Source of the DNA: Paraglaciecola hydrolytica
Lineage (GTDB): Bacteria > Pseudomonadota > Gammaproteobacteria > Enterobacterales > Alteromonadaceae
DNA: 64,000 nt
Assembly: GCF_001565895.1 (NCBI RefSeq)
Contig: NZ_LSNE01000007.1
Location: 192,845-256,844 of the forward strand
Direction: 5' to 3'
The stretch's first letter is position 1; every line of letters begins with the position of its first letter. The notes below the pieces were generated by a model that worked only from the letters and a program-made list of their open reading frames with translations, searched no databases and had not been told where the DNA came from. The position numbers and the translations under genes were made by a program. This document shows positions 56,182 through 64,000 of this stretch, piece by piece.

Positions 56182-58596
56182 ATGTTATTGCGTATTGTTA
56201 ACTTGTTTTTGTTATTCAGTGTTTTGTATTTTTCTCAGCCTGCCAATACTCAAGCCCTTGAGCTGTTTCCACTGCAGGCCGTGCGTTTAACCGATAGCCC
56301 TTTTTACCATGCTCAGCAAACCAATATTGAATATCTATTGGCACTGGAGCAGGATAAATTATTAGCGCCTTATTTACGTGAAGCCGGTATTAAGGGAAAA
56401 AGTGATTCTTATGGCAACTGGGAGAGTAGCGGCTTAGATGGGCATATTGGTGGTCATTATCTTAGTGCTTTAAGTTTAGCTTTTGCTGCCACTGGCGACG
56501 AGCGTTTAAAAAAACGTTTAGATAGTATGTTGACCGAGCTGCGTAAAGCCCAGCTTAAAAATGCCAATGGTTATTTAGGTGGTATTCCTGCAGGTAACAC
56601 AGCATGGCAACAAATCAAACAGGGCAATATTAAAGTTGACTTGTTTTCTCTCAATGACCGCTGGGTGCCGTTATATAACTTTCACAAAACCTTAGCGGGT
56701 TTGCGTGATGCTTATCTGATTGGCCAAAGCGAATTAGCACGCTCTATGTTGCTCGAACTGACTGACTGGGTTATCGACTTAGTGGCCAATCTGAGTGATG
56801 AACAAATTCAACAGTTGTTGATCTCTGAACATGGTGGCATGAATGAAATTTTTGCCGATGTTTATGCTATGACAGATGAAGAAAAATACCTAAAACTTGC
56901 CAGGCAATTTTCTCATCAGCTCATTTTGCAGCCTTTGCTAAAAAGTCAGGACAAACTCAATGGCTTACATGCCAATACACAAATTCCTAAAGTGATAGGC
57001 TTTTTACGGCTTGCAGAATTAGACGCTAATCAAGAGTGGCAAAAAGCCGCGGACTTTTTTTGGCATGACGTGACCGAAAAACGCACGGTATCCATTGGTG
57101 GTAACAGTGTGCGCGAGCATTTTCATAATGCCGATGATTTTAGTTCTATGCTCGATTCGGTCGAAGGGCCTGAAACCTGCAATACCTACAACATGCTTAA
57201 ACTAAGCAAGATGTTATATCAGGGTTCAATCGATACCAACTATCTGGAGTATTACGAGCGCGCGACTTACAACCATATTTTATCTTCGCAACATCCTGAG
57301 ACGGGTGGACTGGTGTATTTTACTCCCATGCGCTCTGGGCATTATCGTACTTATTCACAGGTGGATACCTCGATGTGGTGCTGTGTAGGTTCGGGCATTG
57401 AAAACCATAGTAAATATGGTGAGCTGATTTATGCCCATAATAAAAGCGAGCTGTTTGTTAACTTGTTTATTCCCTCCACACTTGATTGGCAAGAGCAGGG
57501 TTTAAGCCTGAGTCTGGCTACTTTGTTTCCTGATCAAGACCAAGTCGAGATCAGCATTAAGTCTGTGACCCAGAATAAGCAAAACATCCAGACCATTAAT
57601 ATTCGTCAACCCAAGTGGTTAGCTGATGGTGCCACGGTGTTTAAGTTAAATGGCAAGGTGATAAAAACTCAAAGTGTGCATAAAGGCTACTTGAGCATTA
57701 CCCGTCAGTGGCAGGCAGGTGACAAACTGGAGCTGAACTTTAGCATTAAACCGCGATTGGAAGGTTTGCCCGATGGTAGCCAGCACTATTCGGTATTGTA
57801 TGGCCCCATAGTTCTAGCGGAAAAAGTACAACCCTTTGGGCAAGAAGAACTAGCGTATTTTGCAGACGATGGGCGTATGGGGCATATCGCGAGTGGGCCT
57901 ATGTGCGCGCCAGAAGCCTTGCCGGTTATTGTGGGTGATACTGAAACCTTTATTAAGGGGCTCAAACGCCTGCCTAGTGCAACATTAGCTTTTTCAATGG
58001 GCGAGGGTTTAGTGGGTGGAAAAGGCATAGAGTCGCTGGCTGAAAAGCCGAGTTTGGTGCCGTTTTTCCGTATACACGAAAGTCGTTATCAAGTGTATTG
58101 GCCACAAATGCAGGCGGCACAATATCGAGATTTTGTTGAGCAGGAAACCCAACGTAGCCGTGCTGCTGAGTTACTTGCCAGCCAGACAATAGACCAAATT
58201 AATCCGGGTGAACAACAGCCTGAAACCGAACATGGTTTTGCCGGTGTTGGCAGTCGTGCAGGGGTTAATGGATTACGTCACTGGCGTGATGCCACTGATT
58301 GGTTTAGCTATCAGTTAAGTGATCCACAAAGGCAGGCTCAGTCCCTGCGTCTTACCTATTTTGCTGGCGATCAAGGACGCAAGTTTGCGATTTATATTAA
58401 CGATATCAAGCTAGCTGATGTGAGTTTAAAGGGCGATTCAAGAGAGGCCTTTTATGACATGGATTACCCACTGACTAATGCAATGCGTGAGTCGCTACAA
58501 AATGGCAAATACACAGTTAAGTTTGTCGCACAGCCTGGCTCTTTCGCTGGTGGTTTGTATGGTGTACGCTTGATGCAAGCTGTTGCGCGCCCCTAG
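56182..58596 (+). CDS. GH127 beta-L-arabinofuranosidase
   Basis: 804 residues with signal peptide (about 1-29), so probably periplasmic. DUF1680/GH127 fold: helical (alpha/alpha)6 domain with SSGLDGHIGGHYLSALSLA, E312 as acid candidate (VREHFHN), E331 and C333 in PETCNT, and C400-C401 in WCCVGSG. These match the zinc ligands and the cysteine nucleophile of HypBA1-type enzymes. Cleaves beta-L-arabinofuranosyl links, not typical of pectic arabinan, which suggests extensin-like or arabinogalactan substrates too. C-terminal beta-sandwich (about 690-800). Confidence 0.93.
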   Translation: MLLRIVNLFLLFSVLYFSQPANTQALELFPLQAVRLTDSPFYHAQQTNIEYLLALEQDKLLAPYLREAGIKGKSDSYGNWESSGLDGHIGGHYLSALSLAFAATGDERLKKRLDSMLTELRKAQLKNANGYLGGIPAGNTAWQQIKQGNIKVDLFSLNDRWVPLYNFHKTLAGLRDAYLIGQSELARSMLLELTDWVIDLVANLSDEQIQQLLISEHGGMNEIFADVYAMTDEEKYLKLARQFSHQLILQPLLKSQDKLNGLHANTQIPKVIGFLRLAELDANQEWQKAADFFWHDVTEKRTVSIGGNSVREHFHNADDFSSMLDSVEGPETCNTYNMLKLSKMLYQGSIDTNYLEYYERATYNHILSSQHPETGGLVYFTPMRSGHYRTYSQVDTSMWCCVGSGIENHSKYGELIYAHNKSELFVNLFIPSTLDWQEQGLSLSLATLFPDQDQVEISIKSVTQNKQNIQTINIRQPKWLADGATVFKLNGKVIKTQSVHKGYLSITRQWQAGDKLELNFSIKPRLEGLPDGSQHYSVLYGPIVLAEKVQPFGQEELAYFADDGRMGHIASGPMCAPEALPVIVGDTETFIKGLKRLPSATLAFSMGEGLVGGKGIESLAEKPSLVPFFRIHESRYQVYWPQMQAAQYRDFVEQETQRSRAAELLASQTIDQINPGEQQPETEHGFAGVGSRAGVNGLRHWRDATDWFSYQLSDPQRQAQSLRLTYFAGDQGRKFAIYINDIKLADVSLKGDSREAFYDMDYPLTNAMRESLQNGKYTVKFVAQPGSFAGGLYGVRLMQAVARP

Positions 58597-58654
58597 TTCT
58601 CAAATAGACTAGGAGCAGTCCAAGCGCGGTTTCATTTATCTATAAGGAGGGCAA

Positions 58655-58855
58655 ATGCCAATAGTACGTATCGAAATGTGGGAAGGTAAATCTGTCGAAC
58701 AAAAACGTGAGCTGGTGGAGGTTTATACTCGCGAAATGTCACGCATTACCGGTAATAAACCTGAATCCATTTATGTTGTCATTGAAGAGGTTAAAAAAGA
58801 AAACTGGGGTGTCGCTGGTATGCTCTGCAGTGATAAATTCCCCGATAAAAAGTAA
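58655..58855 (+). CDS. 4-oxalocrotonate tautomerase family protein
   Basis: 66 residues, catalytic Pro1 (after Met removal) in MPIVRIEMWEGKSVEQKRELV. Small homo-oligomeric enol-keto tautomerase or decarboxylase-type protein. Strong AAGGAGG ribosome site. 58 bases after the GH127 gene, same strand; its role in the sugar locus is unclear. Confidence 0.9.
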   Translation: MPIVRIEMWEGKSVEQKRELVEVYTREMSRITGNKPESIYVVIEEVKKENWGVAGMLCSDKFPDKK

Positions 58856-58862
58856 TCCCGCC

Positions 58863-58889
58863 TGACTCCAGTACTACAAGCTGGAGTCA
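58863..58889 (+). terminator. Hairpin after the tautomerase gene
   Basis: TGACTCCAG/CTGGAGTCA 9-bp stem, 9-base loop, just after the stop at 58855. No T run follows directly, so terminator strength is doubtful. Confidence 0.45.
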
Positions 58890-58970
58890 CGCTCCATCCC
58901 ATTATAAATTTTTTCTGCCTGTTTAATTCTGCGTCTATAGATGTATTGTTATTCAATCTATTGCCTGAAT

Positions 58971-59010
58971 ATTGGTAATACAAAATAATTAATTGTTTAT
59001 TACCAATAAT
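58971..59010. promoter_or_regulatory. Inverted repeat ATTGGTAATA/TATTACCAAT
   Basis: ATTGGTAATA (58971-58980) and TATTACCAAT (58998-59007) face each other over 17 bases. The right arm belongs to TTATTACCAATAAT (58997-59010), which is repeated exactly at 62525-62538 before the dehydrogenase gene. Half-sites match the TTGGTAA of the downstream site. Confidence 0.6.
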
Positions 59011-59197
59011 GCAGGGGTTTTTATCGGTTTAAATAAGGTCTATATTCCCCTATTAGCTCGCCAGTAGTCTCTGAAATATCATTTGTCCACACTTCATCTT
59101 TGTTTTATATGAGATTGGGTTCTCTTTTTATGTCTAACCATCTGAAAAATATATAAAAAATATGTTGTGCATATTTTGGTTTAACTATTTGTTATTT

Positions 59198-59210
59198 TTG
59201 GTAAGGCCAA
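59198..59210. promoter_or_regulatory. TTGGTAAGGCCAA operator candidate
   Basis: Near-palindrome TTGGT-AAG-GCCAA, matching the TTGGTAAGACCAA at 62765-62777. Placed 43 bases before the promoter's TTAAAGGTTGACC stretch. Confidence 0.65.
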
Positions 59211-59240
59211 AAGTGTAAATTTTGTTATAAATTTATTAGC

Positions 59241-59276
59241 TTAAAGGTTGACCAATTGTAATTTTTGGAATATTTT
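59241..59276 (+). promoter_or_regulatory. Promoter of receptor 3 with overlapping operator
   Basis: TTAAAGGTTGACCAATT (59241-59257) contains TTGACC (-35, 59248-59253) and the palindromic GGTTGACC. TATTTT (-10, 59271-59276) lies exactly 17 bases further. The same block is at 62807-62842. Confidence 0.7.
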
Positions 59277-59398
59277 GTGACTTCCTTGTGAATGCCATGT
59301 AAATGCATCCACGACAAGGGTTAACAAATATAATTCAACGATGTGGTGTTAAGGGGCTTCATTTGAACCCGTTTTAAACGTCACACAAGGAGACACAT

Positions 59399-62341
59399 AT
59401 GGGACACAAATTATCAAAAATCACTTTAGCGCTGCTGTCAGCAAGCACGCTAAATTTTGCTGCTTCGGTATATGCACAAGAAGCCGCAACAGCACCTGTA
59501 GCCGAAGATACAGAGATTATTCAAGTTTCTGGCATACGCGCCTCTTTGACTAATGCACTAGCAGAAAAACGTTATGCGTCTAGCTTAGTTGAGATCATTC
59601 AGGCTGAAGATATTGGTAAATTGCCTGACCAAAACTTAGCAGAAGTGCTTGAAAACATTACAGGTATCCAGATCACTCGTTCAGCCGGTGTAGGTACTGG
59701 TGTGCAAATTCGTGGCACTGACGCAAACCGTACAGAAATCAATGGTGTTTCTACCGTGGGTTCAGGTGGTGGTCGCAGTGGTATCAATTTTGAAGATGTA
59801 TCTGCCTCTATCATTGCTGGTGTAGAAGTAACTAAAGCGTCTCAAGCAAAAACTATCGAAGGTTCAGTAGGTGGTACTATCAACCTTAGAACTATTCGTC
59901 CGCTTGAATTAAGCGAAACCTTAGCGTCAGTTCGAGTACAAGCGGAAGACAGCAGTCTTTCAACTGATGGTGCTAAACCAAGAATATCGGGTACTTTCGG
60001 TGACAATTGGGATACAGATAGTGGTGAATTTGGCGTGGTTATCAGCGCCAGTTATGCAGAACAAGATGTGACTGCATTCCGCCCTCGCGCCGACCGTGAC
60101 AATCTTGTGCGTTCAGATAGTGGTGCCGCCAGTGCGCAAAGTTTCCACTTTTTACCCATTCAATTCTTAATCCAAGACTATGACAACTATGAATATGAAA
60201 CCGTGAATTTAGCCGGTTCATTTGAGTGGGCACCTAATAGCAATACCAAATTTTGGTTTGATGCCATCATCAATGATCAAGATCGCAGAGAAGAAAGCTC
60301 AAGAGTACAAGCTTCAGGTGTAAGTGATCTAATCGGTGTTTCAGTACCTACCGAGTTTGAAACAATCGACTTTGGTTCTTTAGACGGTGTAGACCTTGGT
60401 AGTATTCAAGCGGCACTTAAAGGTGTTATTCCAGTTCAATCCGACGGTTCAGATGGTAACTTACGTCTTTCCAGTGATACCAGTTCACGTCAAACCAAGA
60501 GTGAAATTTTCAGAATTGGTGGGGAATACCAAGGTGAAAATTATAAAGTGAGTGCTGAGGCATCATCGTCTACTTCTGATTCATCAACACCTAGAATTGA
60601 TACCACACTTAACTTCCTTAACCCCAATGCCATTATTGGCTCTGCCAATGATAATGGTACTCCATTTGAATATGATTTAAGCGGCGGTTCATTAGCCTTT
60701 GGTATCGCCTTTGATGCTGAAAATGCACCAACTCCTGCTCACTTAATGGACCCTGCTAACTACCGTTTACAAGCGGTTGCAGTAGCTAATACCACTAATG
60801 AAAACTCCGAAGACGCATTTCGTGTTGATTTTAGCTATGATTTGAATATGTCGATTATTACCACAGTTGATGCGGGCTATCGTTATAACAAATCATCAAG
60901 TGTTTCTAATGCAAGTGGTTCAAACGTTAGTTTATCTACTTTGTCTGACTCACCAAGCGGCGATATGTTTGCTGATATTCTAACGACAGGACCAGACAAC
61001 TTTAATGCTGCTGATGGTAGAGCGCTGTATATTAAAGATTTTCTACTTGTTGATCCAGAGTTGGTTGGTTCAGACCCTGATGGCGTATTTGCTGCCTTAT
61101 CCAGCGCCATTACCGCACATGGCGGTTCAAAACCACTTAATACTCCTACATCATCGGTTGCTGGTTTTTATGATATTAGTGAAACCACTAGCGCCCTCTA
61201 TGCCCAAGCGAACTTTGAAGCAGGCATGTTCCGCGGTAACTTTGGTGCGCGTTATGTTACGACTGACCTAGACTCAACGGGTAATCGTACTGTCAACGGA
61301 CAAACTGTGGCAGAAACGACCTCTAGCGATTATAACTTTGTACTTCCCCGCGTGAATTTGATTGTAGATGTAGCGGATGATGTGATTGTACGTGCCGCTT
61401 GGGGTAGAGATATTCGTCGCCCTGATTTTAGTGACCTAAATACTTCCTATACCTTCAGTACTAGCCCTAACCCTGCTGTTTCTGGCGGTAACCCTAACTT
61501 AACACCAGAATTGGTTAGTTCATTCGATATTTCTGCTGAATGGTATTTCGCCGAAGCCGCCATCGTCAGTATTGGCTATTTCCACAAAACACGTGAAGAT
61601 CTAATCGTCGGTCAACAAGTTGACCCTTACTCAGCTCCAGGAACGGGGTATCGTGATATTGTTGGTCCAGTGTGTGAACAAGGTGGTATTTGGAACCCAA
61701 TCGCACTGCATAACGTATTCGGTCCAGATTCTGCTGCGACAGGCATTTGTGTTCCATTAAATAGTAAAATTAATGACACGAAAGAGACCACGCAAAAAGG
61801 TATTGAAATGGCCTTTCAATATGATCTTTCTGCATTTGAAGACGACTTAGGTTGGGCTTCTGGTTTTGGTATCGTAGCTAACTATACTATCCAAGAGTTC
61901 TCAGGTGGTGAAGCGGTTAACACTTCAGCCAGTCGTCCTAGTCAAGTATTTGCAGCGTCAACAGGTGGCACAGGTTCACTATCGGTGACAGCAGTGCAGG
62001 GTTTACTTAACCTGTCTGAAAACGCGTATAACTTCACCTTGTACTACGAGAAGTTTGGTCTGTCTGCTCGCATGCGTTATACATGGCGTGAAGGTTTCCG
62101 TTCAGATGACTTTGGTAGTACGTCTTCTTATCCTTGGGGCTTCCCAGTGGTGCAAGAGGATAGAGGTCAGCTTAATGCAAGTGTAACTTATGATGTGAAT
62201 GAGCAATTAAACATTGGTATTGAAGCAGTTAACCTAACAGAAGAAAAAGTTACACAGTCTTGTATTAATTCAGGTTCTTTACTGTGTTTTGAAGGTCTTA
62301 CGGATCGTCGTATCACCTTAGGTGCTAGCTACAAGTTCTAA
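59399..62341 (+). CDS. TonB-dependent receptor 3
   Basis: 980 residues, signal peptide ending SVYAQ. Plug: VSGIRASLTNALAEKRYA, AEDIGKLPDQNLAEVLENITGIQI and EGSVGGTINLRTIRPLE; C-terminal LGASYKF. It belongs to the same broad receptor group as those of the arabinan locus but is clearly different in sequence, with Cys pairs in a late loop (GPVCEQGG, ATGICVP). GGAG precedes the ATG. Probably imports a sugar or sugar acid; shares promoter elements with the downstream dehydrogenase. Confidence 0.95.
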   Translation: MGHKLSKITLALLSASTLNFAASVYAQEAATAPVAEDTEIIQVSGIRASLTNALAEKRYASSLVEIIQAEDIGKLPDQNLAEVLENITGIQITRSAGVGTGVQIRGTDANRTEINGVSTVGSGGGRSGINFEDVSASIIAGVEVTKASQAKTIEGSVGGTINLRTIRPLELSETLASVRVQAEDSSLSTDGAKPRISGTFGDNWDTDSGEFGVVISASYAEQDVTAFRPRADRDNLVRSDSGAASAQSFHFLPIQFLIQDYDNYEYETVNLAGSFEWAPNSNTKFWFDAIINDQDRREESSRVQASGVSDLIGVSVPTEFETIDFGSLDGVDLGSIQAALKGVIPVQSDGSDGNLRLSSDTSSRQTKSEIFRIGGEYQGENYKVSAEASSSTSDSSTPRIDTTLNFLNPNAIIGSANDNGTPFEYDLSGGSLAFGIAFDAENAPTPAHLMDPANYRLQAVAVANTTNENSEDAFRVDFSYDLNMSIITTVDAGYRYNKSSSVSNASGSNVSLSTLSDSPSGDMFADILTTGPDNFNAADGRALYIKDFLLVDPELVGSDPDGVFAALSSAITAHGGSKPLNTPTSSVAGFYDISETTSALYAQANFEAGMFRGNFGARYVTTDLDSTGNRTVNGQTVAETTSSDYNFVLPRVNLIVDVADDVIVRAAWGRDIRRPDFSDLNTSYTFSTSPNPAVSGGNPNLTPELVSSFDISAEWYFAEAAIVSIGYFHKTREDLIVGQQVDPYSAPGTGYRDIVGPVCEQGGIWNPIALHNVFGPDSAATGICVPLNSKINDTKETTQKGIEMAFQYDLSAFEDDLGWASGFGIVANYTIQEFSGGEAVNTSASRPSQVFAASTGGTGSLSVTAVQGLLNLSENAYNFTLYYEKFGLSARMRYTWREGFRSDDFGSTSSYPWGFPVVQEDRGQLNASVTYDVNEQLNIGIEAVNLTEEKVTQSCINSGSLLCFEGLTDRRITLGASYKF

Positions 62342-62369
62342 TAAACAGGCGCCGTAATCCGTTACAGGG

Positions 62370-62390
62370 AAGCCATCAAGTGGTGGCTTC
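62370..62390 (+). other. Hairpin after receptor 3
   Basis: GAAGCCATC pairs with GGTGGCTTC (one wobble) near 62370-62390. Precedes the stronger terminator at 62431. Confidence 0.4.
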
Positions 62391-62430
62391 GCTGTAGTAA
62401 TTTAGGCTAAAAGTTTAGTGTTCAATAAAG

Positions 62431-62460
62431 AGCCTATTTGCATAAATAGGCTTTTTTTTT
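62431..62460 (+). terminator. Terminator after receptor 3
   Basis: AGCCTATTT/AAATAGGCT 9-bp stem with GCAT loop and nine or more T. Confidence 0.93.
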
Positions 62461-62524
62461 CAAAAAAATTGGTGGTTATTGGAAAAGACTGAAATTTGCT
62501 TATGTCTGAAAGAGCTAATTTGAA

Positions 62525-62538
62525 TTATTACCAATAAT
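62525..62538. promoter_or_regulatory. TTATTACCAATAAT operator candidate
   Basis: Exact 14-base copy of 58997-59010, about 240 bases before the next operator. Confidence 0.55.
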
Positions 62539-62764
62539 TGTATTTATTATTCATATATTAATAAAAACATTATGACCACATCTGTATCGCAGCTGAGCTG
62601 GGCAGAGATACTCAACTGGGGTGTTACAGTGGTTTTGGGGTCATATCGAGTTGTGAATGTGAATAAAATCAATGAGGTTGAATATTAAGCGTTTGTTTTG
62701 TATTGATATTAATTTTTATAGTTGTGAGTTTGTGAATCTTCAATAATAGTATTTTTGGATTCTT

Positions 62765-62777
62765 TTGGTAAGACCAA
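62765..62777. promoter_or_regulatory. TTGGTAAGACCAA palindromic operator candidate
   Basis: Perfect 5-bp arms TTGGT/ACCAA around AAG. Spacing to the promoter block is 42 bases, versus 43 at receptor 3. Confidence 0.65.
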
Positions 62778-62806
62778 ATAGTGCAAAAAAACAGTTTAAA
62801 AATACA

Positions 62807-62842
62807 TTAAAGGTTGACCAATTTGCTTTTGTGTAATACTTT
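62807..62842 (+). promoter_or_regulatory. Promoter of the dehydrogenase with overlapping operator
   Basis: TTAAAGGTTGACCAATT (62807-62823) has TTGACC (-35, 62814-62819), and TACTTT (62837-62842) lies 17 bases after it. The block matches receptor 3's promoter over the operator and in the sequence around the -10. Confidence 0.7.
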
Positions 62843-62923
62843 GTAACTACATTGTTAGCGTTATTCTGGTTCCGCGTAATGTAGCTGTTACGTGGAACAA
62901 TAAATATAAATTAGGAGTTAGAT

Positions 62924-63802
62924 ATGACCTTACCTACCATTGGCTTCATTGGCCTTGGCCTTATGGGCAGCAATATGGTTGAAAACCTGCAGAAAAAAGG
63001 TTTTAAGCCAATTGTCATGGATCTCAATAAAGACGCAGTAGCGGCAGTGGTTGCACGTGGCGCTACAGAAGCAAAGTCTGCTGCCGAACTCGCCGCAGCC
63101 AGTGACATTGTGATGTTATGTCTTACTACATCAGCGGTTGTTGAAAAGCTGGTTTATGCTGATAACGGCATCCTAGCGGGCATCAAAGAAGGCGCGGTAC
63201 TGATTGATTTTGGTACGTCAATCCCAGCTTCAACTCGTAAAATCGGTGCTGATCTGGCCAAAAAAGGTGCTGGTATGATTGATGCGCCTCTGGGTCGTAC
63301 ACCGGCTCATGCCAAAGATGGTTTGCTGAATATCATGGCGTCAGGTGACCAAGCTACTTTTGACAAAGTTAAGCCTATCCTTGAAATGCAAGGCGAAAAT
63401 GTTTTCTATTTAGGCGCCCTAGGTTCTGGCCATACAACTAAACTTATCAATAACTTTATGGGCATGACGACAGTAGCCGCTATGTCACAGGCTTTTGCTG
63501 TAGCTGAACTGGCCGGTGTTGATCGCCAGCAGTTGTTTGACATCATGTCGACTGGACCCTCAAGTTCACCTTTTATGCGTTTTTGCAAAAACTACGCAGT
63601 GGATGGCGTGAGCGATTTGGGTTTCTCTATCGGTAATGCGAATAAAGATTTAGGCTATTTCTTAGAGATGGTTAAAGATTTAGGTACTCGCGCACAAATT
63701 GCTGAAGGTACATCAGCTAACCTACAAGCCGCATTTGATGCTGGCATGGGTAATGGTAATGTGCCGGAAATCTTTGATTATTTCCTTAAATTAGGCAAAT
63801 AA
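62924..63802 (+). CDS. NAD-dependent beta-hydroxyacid dehydrogenase
   Basis: 292 residues of the 3-hydroxyisobutyrate/6-phosphogluconate dehydrogenase superfamily. Rossmann motif GLGLMG (10-15); D33 in VMDLN favours NAD over NADP. Substrate Gly-rich segment and K173 in GHTTKLINNF are the catalytic and binding sites. Reduces or oxidises a beta-hydroxy acid such as tartronate semialdehyde or another sugar-acid intermediate; exact substrate not readable. AGGAGTTAG precedes the ATG. Confidence 0.93.
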   Translation: MTLPTIGFIGLGLMGSNMVENLQKKGFKPIVMDLNKDAVAAVVARGATEAKSAAELAAASDIVMLCLTTSAVVEKLVYADNGILAGIKEGAVLIDFGTSIPASTRKIGADLAKKGAGMIDAPLGRTPAHAKDGLLNIMASGDQATFDKVKPILEMQGENVFYLGALGSGHTTKLINNFMGMTTVAAMSQAFAVAELAGVDRQQLFDIMSTGPSSSPFMRFCKNYAVDGVSDLGFSIGNANKDLGYFLEMVKDLGTRAQIAEGTSANLQAAFDAGMGNGNVPEIFDYFLKLGK

Positions 63803-63883
63803 GTCGAATATTAGCAGAGCACCCGAACTTGGTCTGATAATGCATACATTCTTATCGACGATGTGCTGAACAGGCACAATGCC

Positions 63884-63906
63884 AAAGCCTCTTAAATAGA
63901 GGCTTT
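63884..63906 (+). terminator. Hairpin between dehydrogenase and next gene
   Basis: AAAGCCTCT/AGAGGCTTT 9-bp stem with a TAAAT loop, 82 bases after the stop. A T run is lacking, so it may be partial. Confidence 0.55.
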
Positions 63907-63963
63907 ATCGTTCAGAGCAAAGTGTATTTAGTGTGCAAAATTGTAAAGCATTAAGAGGAATAA

Positions 63964-64000
63964 ATGATGAGCCAAAGTGAACACTTTTTGTTTGGTAATG
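63964..64000 (+). CDS. 5' end of a gene running off the window
   Basis: ATG at 63964 (or 63967) preceded by AGAGGA opens a frame reading MMSQSEHFLFGN to the window end. Product unknown; it probably continues the regulon of receptor 3. Confidence 0.6.
   Translation, partial: MMSQSEHFLFGN

Larger units (their letters stand above)
58856..59398. other. Regulatory region before receptor 3
   Basis: 543 bases. Contains the inverted repeat at 58971-59007, the TTGGTAAGGCCAA site and the promoter with overlapping operator. No gene. Confidence 0.7.
62461..62923. other. Regulatory region before the dehydrogenase
   Basis: About 460 bases, no gene. Carries TTATTACCAATAAT (62525-62538), TTGGTAAGACCAA (62765-62777) and the promoter block at 62807-62842, paralleling the region before receptor 3. 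Confidence 0.7.

Noticed and set aside
58971..59010. Attenuator or riboswitch before receptor 3
   Set aside because: The inverted repeat is far from the start and matches operator half-sites repeated at 62525; no riboswitch core was seen.
1..64000. CRISPR array, tRNA or rRNA genes, prophage
   Set aside because: No evenly spaced direct repeats, no tRNA cloverleaf and no structural phage genes were found by eye. A dedicated tRNA scan would be needed to be certain.

Overview
The window reads as a chromosomal segment of a marine gammaproteobacterium, most likely an alteromonad (Paraglaciecola/Glaciecola/Alteromonas-like). The reasons are moderate AT richness, many TonB-dependent receptors (TBDRs), secreted glycoside hydrolases, a PEP-CTERM protein, an RND efflux pump and typical gammaproteobacterial signals. 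No rRNA or tRNA gene and no CRISPR array was seen. All family assignments come from reading motifs; no database search was run.

Layout. 1-8.5 kb: secreted hydrolases (amidohydrolase lipoprotein, M20 peptidase, endonuclease/exonuclease/phosphatase), a GGDEF/EAL protein with a degenerate cyclase motif, a low-complexity secreted protein and a small beta-barrel. 8.5-17.5 kb: a gene-poor patch with an IS91-type transposase preceded by a perfect 36-bp palindrome, a TolB/TPR membrane protein, a TBDR C-terminal remnant, a PEP-CTERM protein, orphan proteins and two copies of a dispersed repeat. 17.5-20.8 kb: a subtilisin-like protease divergent from an ECF sigma/anti-sigma/lipoprotein operon. 20.8-27.1 kb: a PLP enzyme and an RND pump with its TetR regulator. 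27.3-31.4 kb: an unrecognised three-gene operon, one member of which looks like a Lon-type Ser/Lys protease domain anchored in the membrane, followed by an RluA-type pseudouridine synthase. 31.6-36.1 kb: serine hydrolase, alpha/beta hydrolase, small membrane proteins and a Ca/Na antiporter.

36.1-42.4 kb: a cluster of eight envelope genes. It holds a MotA/TolQ/ExbB-like channel, a MotB-like stator candidate, bitopic coiled-coil proteins, periplasmic coiled-coil proteins, a lipoprotein and a lytic transglycosylase. I think it is a proton-driven envelope machine of unknown role. This and the 28-31 kb operon are the best candidates for an undescribed system.

42.4-58.9 kb: an arabinan utilisation locus. 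Endo-arabinanase lipoprotein and secreted GH43 cut the polymer, two tandem paralogous TBDRs import oligosaccharides, a GPH/MFS carrier moves sugars across the inner membrane, and a cytoplasmic GH43 plus a GH127 beta-L-arabinofuranosidase finish degradation. A GntR-type operator motif occurs before the endo-arabinanase and before the second TBDR. 59.2-64 kb: a third TBDR and a beta-hydroxyacid dehydrogenase whose promoters share the same three-site operator architecture and identical -35/-10 spacing, so they belong to one regulon that continues past the window end.
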